Below are positions 1 to 5,858 of a stretch of 6,231 nt of DNA, piece after piece. The DNA is taken from NCBI GenBank assembly GCA_015661795.1, contig DQVJ01000049.1, forward strand, positions 1 to 6,231. The letters are read 5' to 3'. Numbering within the stretch: position 1 is the stretch's first letter; each line of letters begins with the position of its first letter. This DNA is from Sulfurovum sp. Its GTDB lineage: Bacteria; Campylobacterota; Campylobacteria; Campylobacterales; Sulfurovaceae. Under the pieces are notes generated by a model that made no database searches, had not been told where the DNA came from, and saw only the letters and a list, made by a program, of their open reading frames with translations. The translations under genes were made by a program, and so were the position numbers.

Positions 1-1
1 A

Positions 2-226
2 TATAATACAGGTGATTTCACGTTAGATACCTATAATAACAGTACCTATGAATTAGGCTCAATCAACTTTTTTAACTATAGTCCTGCACCCACTGTTAAC
101 ACTGCAGCAGATACGGTTCAGGCGCAAGGTAACTACTACTATAAAGTGGGTGATAACTTGTCAGGTACGGTAACTATAGATTTAACATTAAATGGCACAA
201 CAGAAGCCACATTAATTGCAAAGTAA
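2..226 (+). CDS. C-terminal part of an unrecognised, probably exported beta-rich protein (5' end outside window)
   Basis: An open frame runs from the window edge to a TAA at 224-226, giving the last 74 residues of a protein whose start lies upstream. I do not recognise the family. The fragment is rich in Tyr, Asn, Thr and Gly and alternates polar and hydrophobic residues (for example GTVTIDLTLNGTTEATL near the end), as in beta-sandwich or beta-barrel segments of secreted or surface proteins. There is no Cys and almost no charge. The next gene, a lipoprotein, starts 10 bases downstream with its ribosome binding site overlapping this stop codon, so the two are probably co-transcribed and perhaps both act in the cell envelope. 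The reading frame is secure; envelope location is inference because the signal peptide, if any, is outside the window. Confidence 0.7.
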   Translation, partial: YNTGDFTLDTYNNSTYELGSINFFNYSPAPTVNTAADTVQAQGNYYYKVGDNLSGTVTIDLTLNGTTEATLIAK

Positions 227-230
227 GGAG
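224..230 (+). promoter_or_regulatory. Ribosome binding site of the lipoprotein gene
   Basis: TAAGGAG lies 6 bases before ATG 237 and includes the stop codon of the upstream gene. It selects ATG 237 over the in-frame ATG at 216, which lies inside the upstream gene and would place a charged stretch (MQSKEKR) ahead of the signal peptide. Confidence 0.8.
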
Positions 231-236
231 AAAAGA

Positions 237-521
237 ATGAAAAAGTATATGATATTGGTCTTTGTAGCACTAGGGTTTATGGGTTGTGCAAAGAGTACAG
301 ATATAGAAATAGAAGGAAAACTTTCAGTCAAAGGTTCTGAACCACATAGCTATCTTTCTATTAAAGATACACAGAGTAAAACAAGTTATAAGATTCAAAA
401 TCAAGAAAGTTTTGATTTGATGACTAAACAAAAACAAACAGTACAAATCAGAGCAAAACTTGTTAAAGAAGCAGTTGGTCCTGGTTTCCCTGCTGTGATA
501 GAAGTCGTAGAAGTTAAATAA
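237..521 (+). CDS. Small predicted lipoprotein, 94 residues, function unknown
   Basis: The start at ATG 237 gives a classic lipoprotein signal: MKK, a hydrophobic stretch (residues 5-14), then a lipobox-like FMGC with Cys17 as the expected lipidated residue. The -3 position is Phe rather than the usual Leu, so the lipobox is imperfect. Ala at +2 after the Cys gives no inner-membrane retention signal, so outer-membrane anchoring is more likely by Enterobacteria rules, which may not hold here. The mature part (about 78 residues) alternates strands: EIEGKLSVKG, a turn SEPHSYLSI, then YKI, TVQIRAKL and VIEVVEV. This resembles the G-x-V-x-x-G ... V-x-G layout of small OB-like beta-barrel lipoproteins, but I cannot assign a named family. 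It is the last gene before an intrinsic terminator and is probably co-transcribed with the gene ending at 226. Confidence 0.8.
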   Translation: MKKYMILVFVALGFMGCAKSTDIEIEGKLSVKGSEPHSYLSIKDTQSKTSYKIQNQESFDLMTKQKQTVQIRAKLVKEAVGPGFPAVIEVVEVK

Positions 522-540
522 ACTTCTACTTTTAGTTTTT
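507..540 (+). terminator. Intrinsic terminator after the lipoprotein gene
   Basis: A perfect 9-bp inverted repeat, GTAGAAGTT (507-515) and AACTTCTAC (521-529), encloses the 5-base loop AAATA and is followed by a T-rich tail, TTTTAGTTTTT (530-540). The stem starts inside the last codons of the lipoprotein gene and its stop codon (519-521) spans loop and stem. On the minus strand the stem is followed by GACTTCTATC, which is not a good U-tract, so it should terminate mainly rightward transcription. Confidence 0.85.
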
Positions 541-1810
541 ACATAGATTCTTTTTTTCTTTTTATCTTTGCACCAAGTGCAGAGAGTTTTCCCTCCAAGT
601 TATCATAGCCACGGTCTAAATGGTAAATACGTCTTACATTTGTAGTGCCCTCAGCTACCAAAGCAGCCAAAACAAGTGCAGATGAGGCTCTAAGATCAGT
701 TGCCATGACATCAGCTCCATAAAGTTCATTGACACCCTTAACTGCGGCAGTGCTGCCTTTTAGCCATATGTCTGCACCTAGACGGTTCAGTTCACTCACA
801 TGCATAAAACGGTTTTCAAAGAGACGTTCTTCTATGAGACTCTCTCCTTCTACCATGACTGCTAGAGCCATGAATTGTGCTTGCATATCTGTGGGAAAAC
901 CAGGGTACTCCATCGTGATGAGGTTCACAGGTTTAAGATGAGTAACAGGGAAGATGGTGATGCTATCTTCATGTAGTTCAAAAGTACATCCCATAGATTC
1001 GAGCTTATCTATGGAAGATTGTATATGGGTATGGTTTACTTTATGGAGTGTGATACTGGAGTTTGTGATAGCTCCAGCACAAAGGTAAGTACCAGCCTCA
1101 ATACGGTCAGGAATAATATTGACAGTTTGAAACTTGAGTGTTTTTCCACCGCTTCCTTCAATGGTCAGTTCATTGGTTCCGATGCCTTCAATTTGAATGC
1201 CGGCATCTCGTATCATTTCGCAGAGTTGTACCACTTCAGGTTCTTTTGCTGCATTGATAATAGTGGTAGTTCCATGTGCAAGGGCAGCTGCCATAATAAT
1301 GTTTTCTGTACCACCCACAGTGATTTTGTCAAAGATAATCTTGGCTCCTTTGAGTCCATCTGGAGCCATAGCGTGGACATACCCACCTTTTATCTCTATG
1401 GTTGCTCCCATTGACTCTAAAGCTTTTAGATGAAGATCAATGGGACGTTGACCAATAGCACAGCCACCAGGTAATGAGACTTCACATTCACCAAATCTTG
1501 AAAGTAGAGGACCCAAAACTAAAATCGAAGCTCTCATTTGAGAGACTATTTCGTATACTGCTTTGGTAGAGGTAATGGTGCCGTTATTAATCTTGGCCAC
1601 TGTTTTATCATGTGCTACACTTCCGCCCAACATGGTGAGTAATTTAAGTAAAGTACGTATATCAACAACATTTGGAAGGTTGGTTAATGTCACTTCTTGA
1701 TCACTTAAAATAGTAGCAGCAATAATAGGCAATGCAGCATTTTTTGCTCCAGAAATCGTTACATCTCCACTTAATGTATTACCACCTACTATTTCTAAAT
1801 AATCCATCAT
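539..1810 (-). CDS. murA: UDP-N-acetylglucosamine 1-carboxyvinyltransferase (MurA)
   Basis: Cytoplasmic enzyme that transfers enolpyruvate from phosphoenolpyruvate to UDP-GlcNAc, the first committed step of peptidoglycan synthesis. The 423-residue product is full length for the family (about 420) and collinear with it: GAKNA at 21-25 (Lys23, Asn24 at the substrate site), the active-site loop PGGCAIGQRPIDLH with Cys117 and Arg122, GGTENIIMAA at 167-176, YPGFPTDMQAQ with Asp308 as the predicted general base, and HLDRGYDNLEGKL with Arg400 near the end. These correspond to E. coli Lys22, Asn23, Cys115, Arg120, Asp305 and Arg397. Having Cys rather than Asp in the loop predicts fosfomycin sensitivity at the target level. 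There are two adjacent ATGs (1810 and 1807); an AGAGGA ribosome binding site suits either, and spacing slightly favours 1807 (422 residues). It is apparently monocistronic, divergent from the gene at 2026, and its stop lies in the tail of the opposing terminator. Confidence 0.97.
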   Translation of the reverse strand: MMDYLEIVGGNTLSGDVTISGAKNAALPIIAATILSDQEVTLTNLPNVVDIRTLLKLLTMLGGSVAHDKTVAKINNGTITSTKAVYEIVSQMRASILVLGPLLSRFGECEVSLPGGCAIGQRPIDLHLKALESMGATIEIKGGYVHAMAPDGLKGAKIIFDKITVGGTENIIMAAALAHGTTTIINAAKEPEVVQLCEMIRDAGIQIEGIGTNELTIEGSGGKTLKFQTVNIIPDRIEAGTYLCAGAITNSSITLHKVNHTHIQSSIDKLESMGCTFELHEDSITIFPVTHLKPVNLITMEYPGFPTDMQAQFMALAVMVEGESLIEERLFENRFMHVSELNRLGADIWLKGSTAAVKGVNELYGADVMATDLRASSALVLAALVAEGTTNVRRIYHLDRGYDNLEGKLSALGAKIKRKKESM

Positions 1811-1835
1811 ATATCCTCTTTATAAATTAGAATAG

Positions 1836-1841
1836 ATTTTA
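1836..1841 (-). promoter_or_regulatory. Candidate -10 element for murA
   Basis: On the minus strand TAAAAT matches the sigma-70 -10 consensus at five of six positions and would place the transcript start near 1829, about 20 bases before the murA start codon. No convincing -35 is visible at the standard distance. The region is so AT-rich that similar matches are expected by chance. Confidence 0.35.
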
Positions 1842-1883
1842 TCTAAAGAATGGTTAAAATGAGTAACAGTCTTATAATACTAT

Positions 1884-1899
1884 AAAATATTAATATTTT
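1884..1899. repeat. Perfect 16-bp AT palindrome in the divergent spacer
   Basis: AAAATATTAATATTTT is exactly self-complementary and is centred at 1891/1892, between the two divergent genes and their candidate -10 elements. It could be a dimeric regulator site, but it contains only A and T in an AT-rich spacer, so chance is a real alternative. Confidence 0.5.
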
Positions 1900-1934
1900 T
1901 TACATTAAAAAATAGAAAAATTGATATTATTGAG

Positions 1935-1940
1935 TATAAT
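1935..1940 (+). promoter_or_regulatory. Candidate -10 element for the 186-residue protein gene
   Basis: A consensus TATAAT lies about 85 bases before ATG 2026, predicting a leader of roughly 80 bases. No -35 hexamer is seen at 16-18 bp; TTGATA at 1921-1926 is too close. A good -10 without a -35 is common for housekeeping promoters in Campylobacterota. A second perfect TATAAT at 1873-1878 and TAGAAT at 1967-1972 are alternatives. Confidence 0.45.
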
Positions 1941-2015
1941 TAATCTGTCTATTAATAAATATGATGTAGAATATTTTCTAATATAAGTTTTGAAGAGGTG
2001 TAGAGCCTCTATAAA

Positions 2016-2020
2016 AAGGG
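2016..2020 (+). promoter_or_regulatory. Ribosome binding site deciding the start at 2026
   Basis: AAGGG lies 5 bases before ATG 2026. The reading frame is open back to a TTG at 1990, but that start has no purine-rich site at the right distance and would add a 12-residue basic leader across a small hairpin (1994-2010). Confidence 0.65.
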
Positions 2021-2025
2021 AAAAA

Positions 2026-2586
2026 ATGTCTAGTAGTTTAGATAAGCTTAAAGCACTTACCAGTCGTCTAGAAGACAAGTTGGAAAAGAAAGAAAAGATT
2101 GCACATGAGACTTCTAGCAACCCCTTAGAAACAGAGATAAAAAAAACAGTCCCACCTGTTAAAAAAGCTAAAAAAGTAACACAAACAAGTGAAAATAATG
2201 TTCGTGAAGAGAATATAAAACGTGTAAAAGAGTTATATGAGAAGTTAAAAATTTTTGAAAAATCTCCTGACTTTTCTAATATTTTTATATATAAAGCGAT
2301 GAATCTTTCAGGTATTGGATTAAAAGAAGAAGATTTTGCACAGGTACGTGAAGGTAAATATATTCAAATTATAGCTATTACCTATGAACCAGATAAGAAT
2401 GGTAAAAAGAAAGCAAAAAATATTTCGTTAGGTTATTTTGGTAAGGCTGAAACTTTAGAAAATACACTTAAAAATGAGATTATAGAATTTGTATTACGTT
2501 GGCGTTATGAAAAAGCATTTCAAAATGTCGAACACTATAAAGACCTTATAGCAAGAGTTGAAACCCCTTTAGATACTTTGTTTTAG
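2026..2586 (+). CDS. Unrecognised 186-residue protein with charged helical N-terminus and a compact C-terminal domain
   Basis: I do not recognise the family. With ATG 2026 as start the protein has three visible parts. Residues 1-27 are a charged amphipathic helix, possibly a short coiled coil (LDKLKALTSRLEDKLEKKEK). Residues 28-60 are a Lys/Pro/Thr/Ser-rich, probably disordered linker (TVPPVKKAKKVTQ). Residues 61-186 look folded: a helix (ENIKRVKELYEKLKIFE), a stretch with YIQIIAITYEPDKNGKKKAK and NISLGYFGK that reads as two beta strands joined by a basic hairpin, then a long helix with the distinctive FVLRWRYEKAF and an end PLDTLF. There is no signal peptide, membrane segment or Cys. The basic linker and basic beta-hairpin could suit nucleic-acid or ribosome contact, but that is speculation. 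It appears to be a single-gene transcript: its own promoter region lies upstream, and a separate promoter precedes the next gene 100 bases downstream. Confidence 0.85.
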   Translation: MSSSLDKLKALTSRLEDKLEKKEKIAHETSSNPLETEIKKTVPPVKKAKKVTQTSENNVREENIKRVKELYEKLKIFEKSPDFSNIFIYKAMNLSGIGLKEEDFAQVREGKYIQIIAITYEPDKNGKKKAKNISLGYFGKAETLENTLKNEIIEFVLRWRYEKAFQNVEHYKDLIARVETPLDTLF

Positions 2587-2589
2587 ATA

Positions 2590-2634
2590 TAGTGAAAAAG
2601 TTTTATATTTTTTTCTCTTCCTAACACTTCACTA
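2590..2634 (+). terminator. Possible weak terminator or hairpin after the 186-residue protein gene
   Basis: A perfect 7-bp inverted repeat, TAGTGAA (2590-2596) and TTCACTA (2628-2634), flanks a 31-base T-rich interior (including a run of seven T at 2608-2614). The long loop and the lack of a T-tract after the right arm make it a poor intrinsic terminator, so termination here is uncertain. Confidence 0.25.
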
Positions 2635-2644
2635 ATTAAAAACT

Positions 2645-2653
2645 TGCTACAAT
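2645..2653 (+). promoter_or_regulatory. Extended -10 promoter for the small protein-helicase unit
   Basis: TGCTACAAT is an extended -10 element (TGN followed by TACAAT, five of six matches) placed 33 bases before ATG 2687. It predicts a transcript start near 2660 and a leader under 30 bases. No -35 is evident, as is usual with extended -10 promoters. TATAAA at 2661-2666 is an alternative -10 but would leave very little leader. Confidence 0.6.
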
Positions 2654-2676
2654 CTACCCTTATAAAATATAAAAAT

Positions 2677-2681
2677 GAGGA
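2677..2681 (+). promoter_or_regulatory. Ribosome binding site deciding the start at 2687
   Basis: GAGGA ends 5 bases before ATG 2687. It overlaps the alternative in-frame ATG at 2675, which itself has only an A/T-rich stretch upstream, so 2687 is the better start. Confidence 0.7.
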
Positions 2682-2686
2682 TAGAT

Positions 2687-3025
2687 ATGCATCTTGAACT
2701 TACACCTGAAGCACTTTTAATGCAACTTGGTTATACAAAAACGGAACAGACCCTTAAACAGATACAAGAGATTATCAAAAATACCAAAGGTTTTGAAAAA
2801 TTTTCACAGCATCTCCCATCATTTAACGATGTGTTGGCGGTGGAAAAAGCTTTTATTGCTATGTCTAACAGTGAAAAATATCTCAAAATAAAATGTGATG
2901 AAGACAGTTCAGCAGATAATCTTTCTGCATTTACATCTTTAGTGAAACATTGGGCGGATAAATATAAACTAGAACTCAGACAAGTAGAAAATAAAAACAC
3001 TTACTACATTATTGGTCAACATTAA
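2687..3025 (+). CDS. Small unrecognised protein (112 residues) immediately upstream of and coupled to the helicase
   Basis: I do not recognise the family. The product is soluble, with no signal peptide or membrane segment. It is mostly helical by eye: residues 5-33 (LTPEALLMQLGY, then LKQIQEIIKN), 46-60 (FNDVLAVEKAFIAM) and 76-95 (ADNLSAFTSLVKHWADKY). It ends in two short strands, KLELRQVEN and TYYIIGQ, which look like a beta-hairpin. A single Cys is at position 70. Its TAA stop (3023-3025) abuts the TTG start of the helicase with no gap, and one promoter lies upstream, so the two are almost certainly made from the same message and their translation is probably coupled. A role alongside the helicase (accessory or regulatory) is inference from gene order only. 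Confidence 0.85.
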   Translation: MHLELTPEALLMQLGYTKTEQTLKQIQEIIKNTKGFEKFSQHLPSFNDVLAVEKAFIAMSNSEKYLKIKCDEDSSADNLSAFTSLVKHWADKYKLELRQVENKNTYYIIGQH

Positions 3026-5098
3026 TTGCCACTTTCTTCTCTTAATGAAGAGCAGCGTTCTGCTGCTACTGCACCTTTGGGTCATAATCTAATCATAGCC
3101 AGTGCAGGTACGGGGAAAACTTCCACAATTGTAGGAAGGATAGCACATTTACTGCATTCTGGTGTTGAACCGTCCAGTATTTTACTGCTTACGTTTACAA
3201 ACAAAGCAGCAGGAGAGATGATAGCCCGACTGGAGCGATTTTTCCCAAAAAAAATAGTCTCAAAAATAGAGTCTGGTACTTTTCATGCTGTGAGTTATCG
3301 CTGGCTTAAAGAAATATACCCAAATCTTGCACTTAAGCAACCTTCAGAACTCAAAACACTTTTTAGAAGTATTTATGAAAAACGAAACTTTGAACGAATG
3401 AACCTTCCGATGCAACCCTTTTCTGCAACCTACTTGTATGAAATGTATTCACTTTACCAAAATGCTTCACTCGATACATTTGATGTGTGGTTTTTGGAAA
3501 AGTATCCCGAACATGAGTTTGTGATGGATATTTATCTGGATATTAGCAAAGAGTTTGAACGTGAAAAAATAGACTATGGTTTTGCATCATTTAATGATTT
3601 GCTTTTACGTATGAAAAATCATTTAAAAGATAACAATATGCCATTTACAGAAGTACTTGTGGATGAGTATCAGGATACCAATACCTTGCAGTCCGCACTT
3701 ATCGATGCATTGAAGCCAGAGTCTCTTTTTTGTGTAGGTGATTATGATCAGAGTATTTACGCTTTTAATGGAGCAAATATTGAAAATATAGCAACATATT
3801 CTAAACGATATGTTGATGCAACGGTGTACACCCTTAAAACAAATTATCGTTCTACAGCTCCTATTCTTTCACTTGCCAACAGAGTTATTGAACGTAACGA
3901 ACGTATCTATCCTAAAAAACTGGAAGTTGGAAGACATGGAAAAACACATCCTCCACGCTTGCTTATGTATAATGATCTTTTTGAACAGTATCAGTCCATT
4001 GCTCAAAGTATCAAACACACACATGTACCTAATGATCAAATAGCAGTCATTTTTCGTAACAACTCTTCTGCTGATGGTGTGGAAGCATCTTTACGTGAAT
4101 ATGGTATTGCCTGTAAACGTAAAGGAGGGACAAGTTTCTTTGATGCCAAAGAAATAAAGTTTTTACTTGATTTGATGTCGTTACTTGTAAATCCTAAAGA
4201 TATGATGGCATTTATTCATGTTTTTGAATATGCCAGAGGTGTAGGGTCTGCACTTTCTAAAGAACTCTTTCAGTGTTTTTTACACTTTGGAGAAGGACGT
4301 TTGATGCAAGGAGTCTTGTATCCTAAAGTGTATGATTTACCTAAATTAAATCCAAATAAAAATATACAACTGGGACTTTTCGATGATGATCATGAAATAG
4401 GATCAGCTTCAAGATTTAATACTTTGGGGTTAGATACAAAGTTTATGAAACATCCTCTGCTGAAGCATCCTAAACTTACATCAGATGCAGTCTTATATTT
4501 TAAAGAGTTTCATACTCTGATGAATAGCATCCATCATTTGGAAAAACCATCAGATATACTACAAAATGCTATATCTTCGAGTCTTTATAAAGGTATAGTA
4601 GAATTATTGTCCATACAAAGAGGACGTTTAAAATCTGGTGAAATTGATGAAGAGAAGAAAAAAGTTGCTAAAGAACGTATAGAAAGAAAAGCAAGACTAC
4701 TTTTGGACCTTTCAAGACAGTACAAAGAGTTAAGACGCTTTGTCAATGCCATGGTATTGGGAGGTAATGAACTCAGTGAAGGGGAGGGAGTAAACCTTCT
4801 TACGGTACATGCGAGTAAAGGACTAGAATTTCCAGAAGTGTATGTGATAGATCTGGTCGATGGTCGTTTTCCAAATAGAAAGATGATGTCGAGTATAGAA
4901 GAAGAGCGTAGACTTTTTTATGTGGCAGTGACACGTGCAAAAGACAAGCTTTACCTCTCTTTAGCCAAATTTGATAAAGTAAAAAAAATAGATTATAAAC
5001 CTTCTCAGTTCTTGCATGAAGCGGGGCTTATAAAAGGTGAATTTGTAGAGCCTGAGATAAAAGAGAAGAAAGTGAAAAAGAAAAAAGAAGAAGGTTAA
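3026..5098 (+). CDS. ATP-dependent DNA helicase, UvrD/PcrA/Rep family (superfamily 1A)
   Basis: A 3'-to-5' DNA translocase/helicase of the type used in repair, fork restart or removal of recombinase filaments. The 690-residue product has the full motif set in order: Q motif LNEEQRSAA (6-14), Walker A ASAGTGKTS with Lys31, motif Ia LLLTFTNKAAGEM (53-65), motif Ic GTFHA (84-88), motif II VDEYQD (212-217, Glu214 for hydrolysis), motif III VGDYDQSIYAFNGA (237-250), motif IV TNYRS (272-276), motif V LLTVHASKGLEF (591-602) and motif VI RRLFYVAVTRAKD (628-640, with Arg638). It lacks room for the C-terminal Tudor-like domain of PcrA and ends in a lysine-rich tail (677-690). The start is TTG at 3026: an in-frame stop sits directly before it and no in-frame ATG precedes the Q motif. 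No Shine-Dalgarno is visible, so it probably depends on re-initiation after the upstream gene. UvrD-type and Rep-type paralogues often coexist, so I give no symbol. Confidence 0.93.
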   Translation: MPLSSLNEEQRSAATAPLGHNLIIASAGTGKTSTIVGRIAHLLHSGVEPSSILLLTFTNKAAGEMIARLERFFPKKIVSKIESGTFHAVSYRWLKEIYPNLALKQPSELKTLFRSIYEKRNFERMNLPMQPFSATYLYEMYSLYQNASLDTFDVWFLEKYPEHEFVMDIYLDISKEFEREKIDYGFASFNDLLLRMKNHLKDNNMPFTEVLVDEYQDTNTLQSALIDALKPESLFCVGDYDQSIYAFNGANIENIATYSKRYVDATVYTLKTNYRSTAPILSLANRVIERNERIYPKKLEVGRHGKTHPPRLLMYNDLFEQYQSIAQSIKHTHVPNDQIAVIFRNNSSADGVEASLREYGIACKRKGGTSFFDAKEIKFLLDLMSLLVNPKDMMAFIHVFEYARGVGSALSKELFQCFLHFGEGRLMQGVLYPKVYDLPKLNPNKNIQLGLFDDDHEIGSASRFNTLGLDTKFMKHPLLKHPKLTSDAVLYFKEFHTLMNSIHHLEKPSDILQNAISSSLYKGIVELLSIQRGRLKSGEIDEEKKKVAKERIERKARLLLDLSRQYKELRRFVNAMVLGGNELSEGEGVNLLTVHASKGLEFPEVYVIDLVDGRFPNRKMMSSIEEERRLFYVAVTRAKDKLYLSLAKFDKVKKIDYKPSQFLHEAGLIKGEFVEPEIKEKKVKKKKEEG

Positions 5099-5847
5099 TT
5101 ACCCATTCTTTTATCTCGTATACTCATTTGTTTACTGTCTGGATCTACATAGACATCAAACAAGTCTATCTCATCTATAAGATTTGAAAGTTTTTTATAT
5201 CCATAATTAATTGGTGAAAAAGATGTTGAATTGTTGATGTATTGACCGATATTGGCTAGATTTGCCCATCCTTCTTCATCCATAGTTTGTTCCAGGGCAG
5301 TTCTTAGTACATGAACAAGCCATGTATCTTGACGCATTTCTTTTCCTGATTTTCGTATAGGAGCTGTTATAAGATCAGCAGTTTCATTTCCTACAATTCC
5401 TGTTTTCATAAGTTTTTCAGTAAAAATAAATTGTGAACAGGCTGCCATAAAAGGTTTGGGTGTCTTTTTTTCACCAAACCCAAACACTTTGATACCTTCA
5501 TTCTGTACGCGCATCACTACTGGTGTGAAGTCTGAGTCAGAAGTGGCAAAGGCAAAGGCATCTATATCTTTGGTGTGAAGTAGATCTATGGCATCAATAG
5601 TCATAAGAATATCAGTGGCATTTTTGTTTTTGGAATAATCAAATTGTTGTATGGGTTTAATGGCAAACTCCAAAAGTTTGTCTTCCCAGTTTTTAAGGTT
5701 GTCTTTTGTCCAGTTCCCGTAGGCTTGACGTATATTAACGACACCATATTTACTGAGTTCATTGATAATACCTTCAATAGCTTTATGTGAAATATTGTCA
5801 CAGTCTATAAATAAAGCAATATGATCTTCCGTTTTTACTCTTGCCAT
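5095..5847 (-). CDS. NYN domain (LabA/DUF88, PIN-like) protein with C-terminal LOTUS/OST-HTH domain
   Basis: Predicted cytoplasmic RNA-acting protein of 250 residues. Residues 8-145 match the NYN fold, a PIN-like nuclease domain: ALFIDCDNIS at 11-20 (Asp15, Asp17, Asn18), KNKNATDILMTIDAIDL at 73-89 (Asp79, Asp85), ATSDSDFTPVV at 101-111 (Asp104, Asp106) and IKVFGFGEKKTPKPF at 119-133. The conserved acidic residues expected to bind metal are all present, so nuclease activity is plausible. Residues about 170-245 (DTWLVHVLRTALEQ, then GWANLANIGQYI, then YGYKKLSNLIDEI) fit a LOTUS/OST-HTH winged helix, which in other proteins binds RNA. This pairing is widespread in bacteria but its targets are mostly unknown. 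ATG 5847 has AAGGAG (5853-5858) 5 bases upstream, overlapping the stop of the rRNA methyltransferase gene, so the two form an operon. Its TAA overlaps the convergent helicase stop. Confidence 0.9.
   Translation of the reverse strand: MARVKTEDHIALFIDCDNISHKAIEGIINELSKYGVVNIRQAYGNWTKDNLKNWEDKLLEFAIKPIQQFDYSKNKNATDILMTIDAIDLLHTKDIDAFAFATSDSDFTPVVMRVQNEGIKVFGFGEKKTPKPFMAACSQFIFTEKLMKTGIVGNETADLITAPIRKSGKEMRQDTWLVHVLRTALEQTMDEEGWANLANIGQYINNSTSFSPINYGYKKLSNLIDEIDLFDVYVDPDSKQMSIRDKRMGN
5464..5470 (-). other. dnaX-type slippery heptamer A AAA AAG in the NYN-LOTUS gene
   Basis: Codons 126-128 read GAA AAA AAG, so the zero-frame heptamer is exactly A AAA AAG, the strongest bacterial -1 slip sequence. 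A -1 shift would add 15 residues (starting DTQTF) and stop, giving about 143 residues with most of the NYN domain but no LOTUS domain. Stimulators are unclear: there is no strong upstream Shine-Dalgarno or downstream stem. The site instead lies in the loop of an 8-bp inverted repeat (5454-5461 with 5478-5485). Functional use is unproven. Confidence 0.3.
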
Positions 5848-5852
5848 GGTTT

Positions 5853-5858
5853 CTCCTT
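5853..5858 (-). promoter_or_regulatory. Ribosome binding site of the NYN-LOTUS gene, overlapping the rsmD stop
   Basis: AAGGAG on the minus strand lies 5 bases before ATG 5847, and its first bases are part of the rsmD stop codon TAA (5859-5857). This supports co-transcription and efficient translation of the downstream gene. Confidence 0.8.

Noticed and set aside
729..1433. Open frames on the + strand opposite murA (from 729, 1019 and 1197)
   Set aside because: They lie antisense to a highly conserved murA, lack ribosome binding sites, and have compositions typical of the complement of a real gene.
1921..1940. TTGATA (1921) with TATAAT (1935) as a complete sigma-70 promoter
   Set aside because: The spacer is only 8 bp, far from the 16-18 bp needed, so only the -10 is retained as a candidate.
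1905..2120. Minus-strand frame of 71 codons over the divergent spacer
   Set aside because: It overlaps the start of the + strand orphan gene, has no ribosome binding site, and has a low-complexity composition from AT-rich antisense.
2731..3000. Minus-strand frame of 89 codons opposite the 112-residue protein
   Set aside because: It is antisense to a better supported gene with promoter, ribosome binding site and operon context.
3247..3254. Run of eight A in the helicase gene (another at 4981-4988) as phase-variation tracts
   Set aside because: The frame is intact, the runs encode ordinary Lys-Lys codons in an AT-rich genome, and phase-variable tracts in this group are usually G/C runs in surface genes.
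3810..4043. Out-of-frame ORF inside the helicase gene
   Set aside because: It is a shadow in another frame of a gene with all helicase motifs intact.
5601..5801. Out-of-frame ORF inside the NYN-LOTUS gene
   Set aside because: It overlaps the NYN catalytic region in a different frame and has no translation signals.
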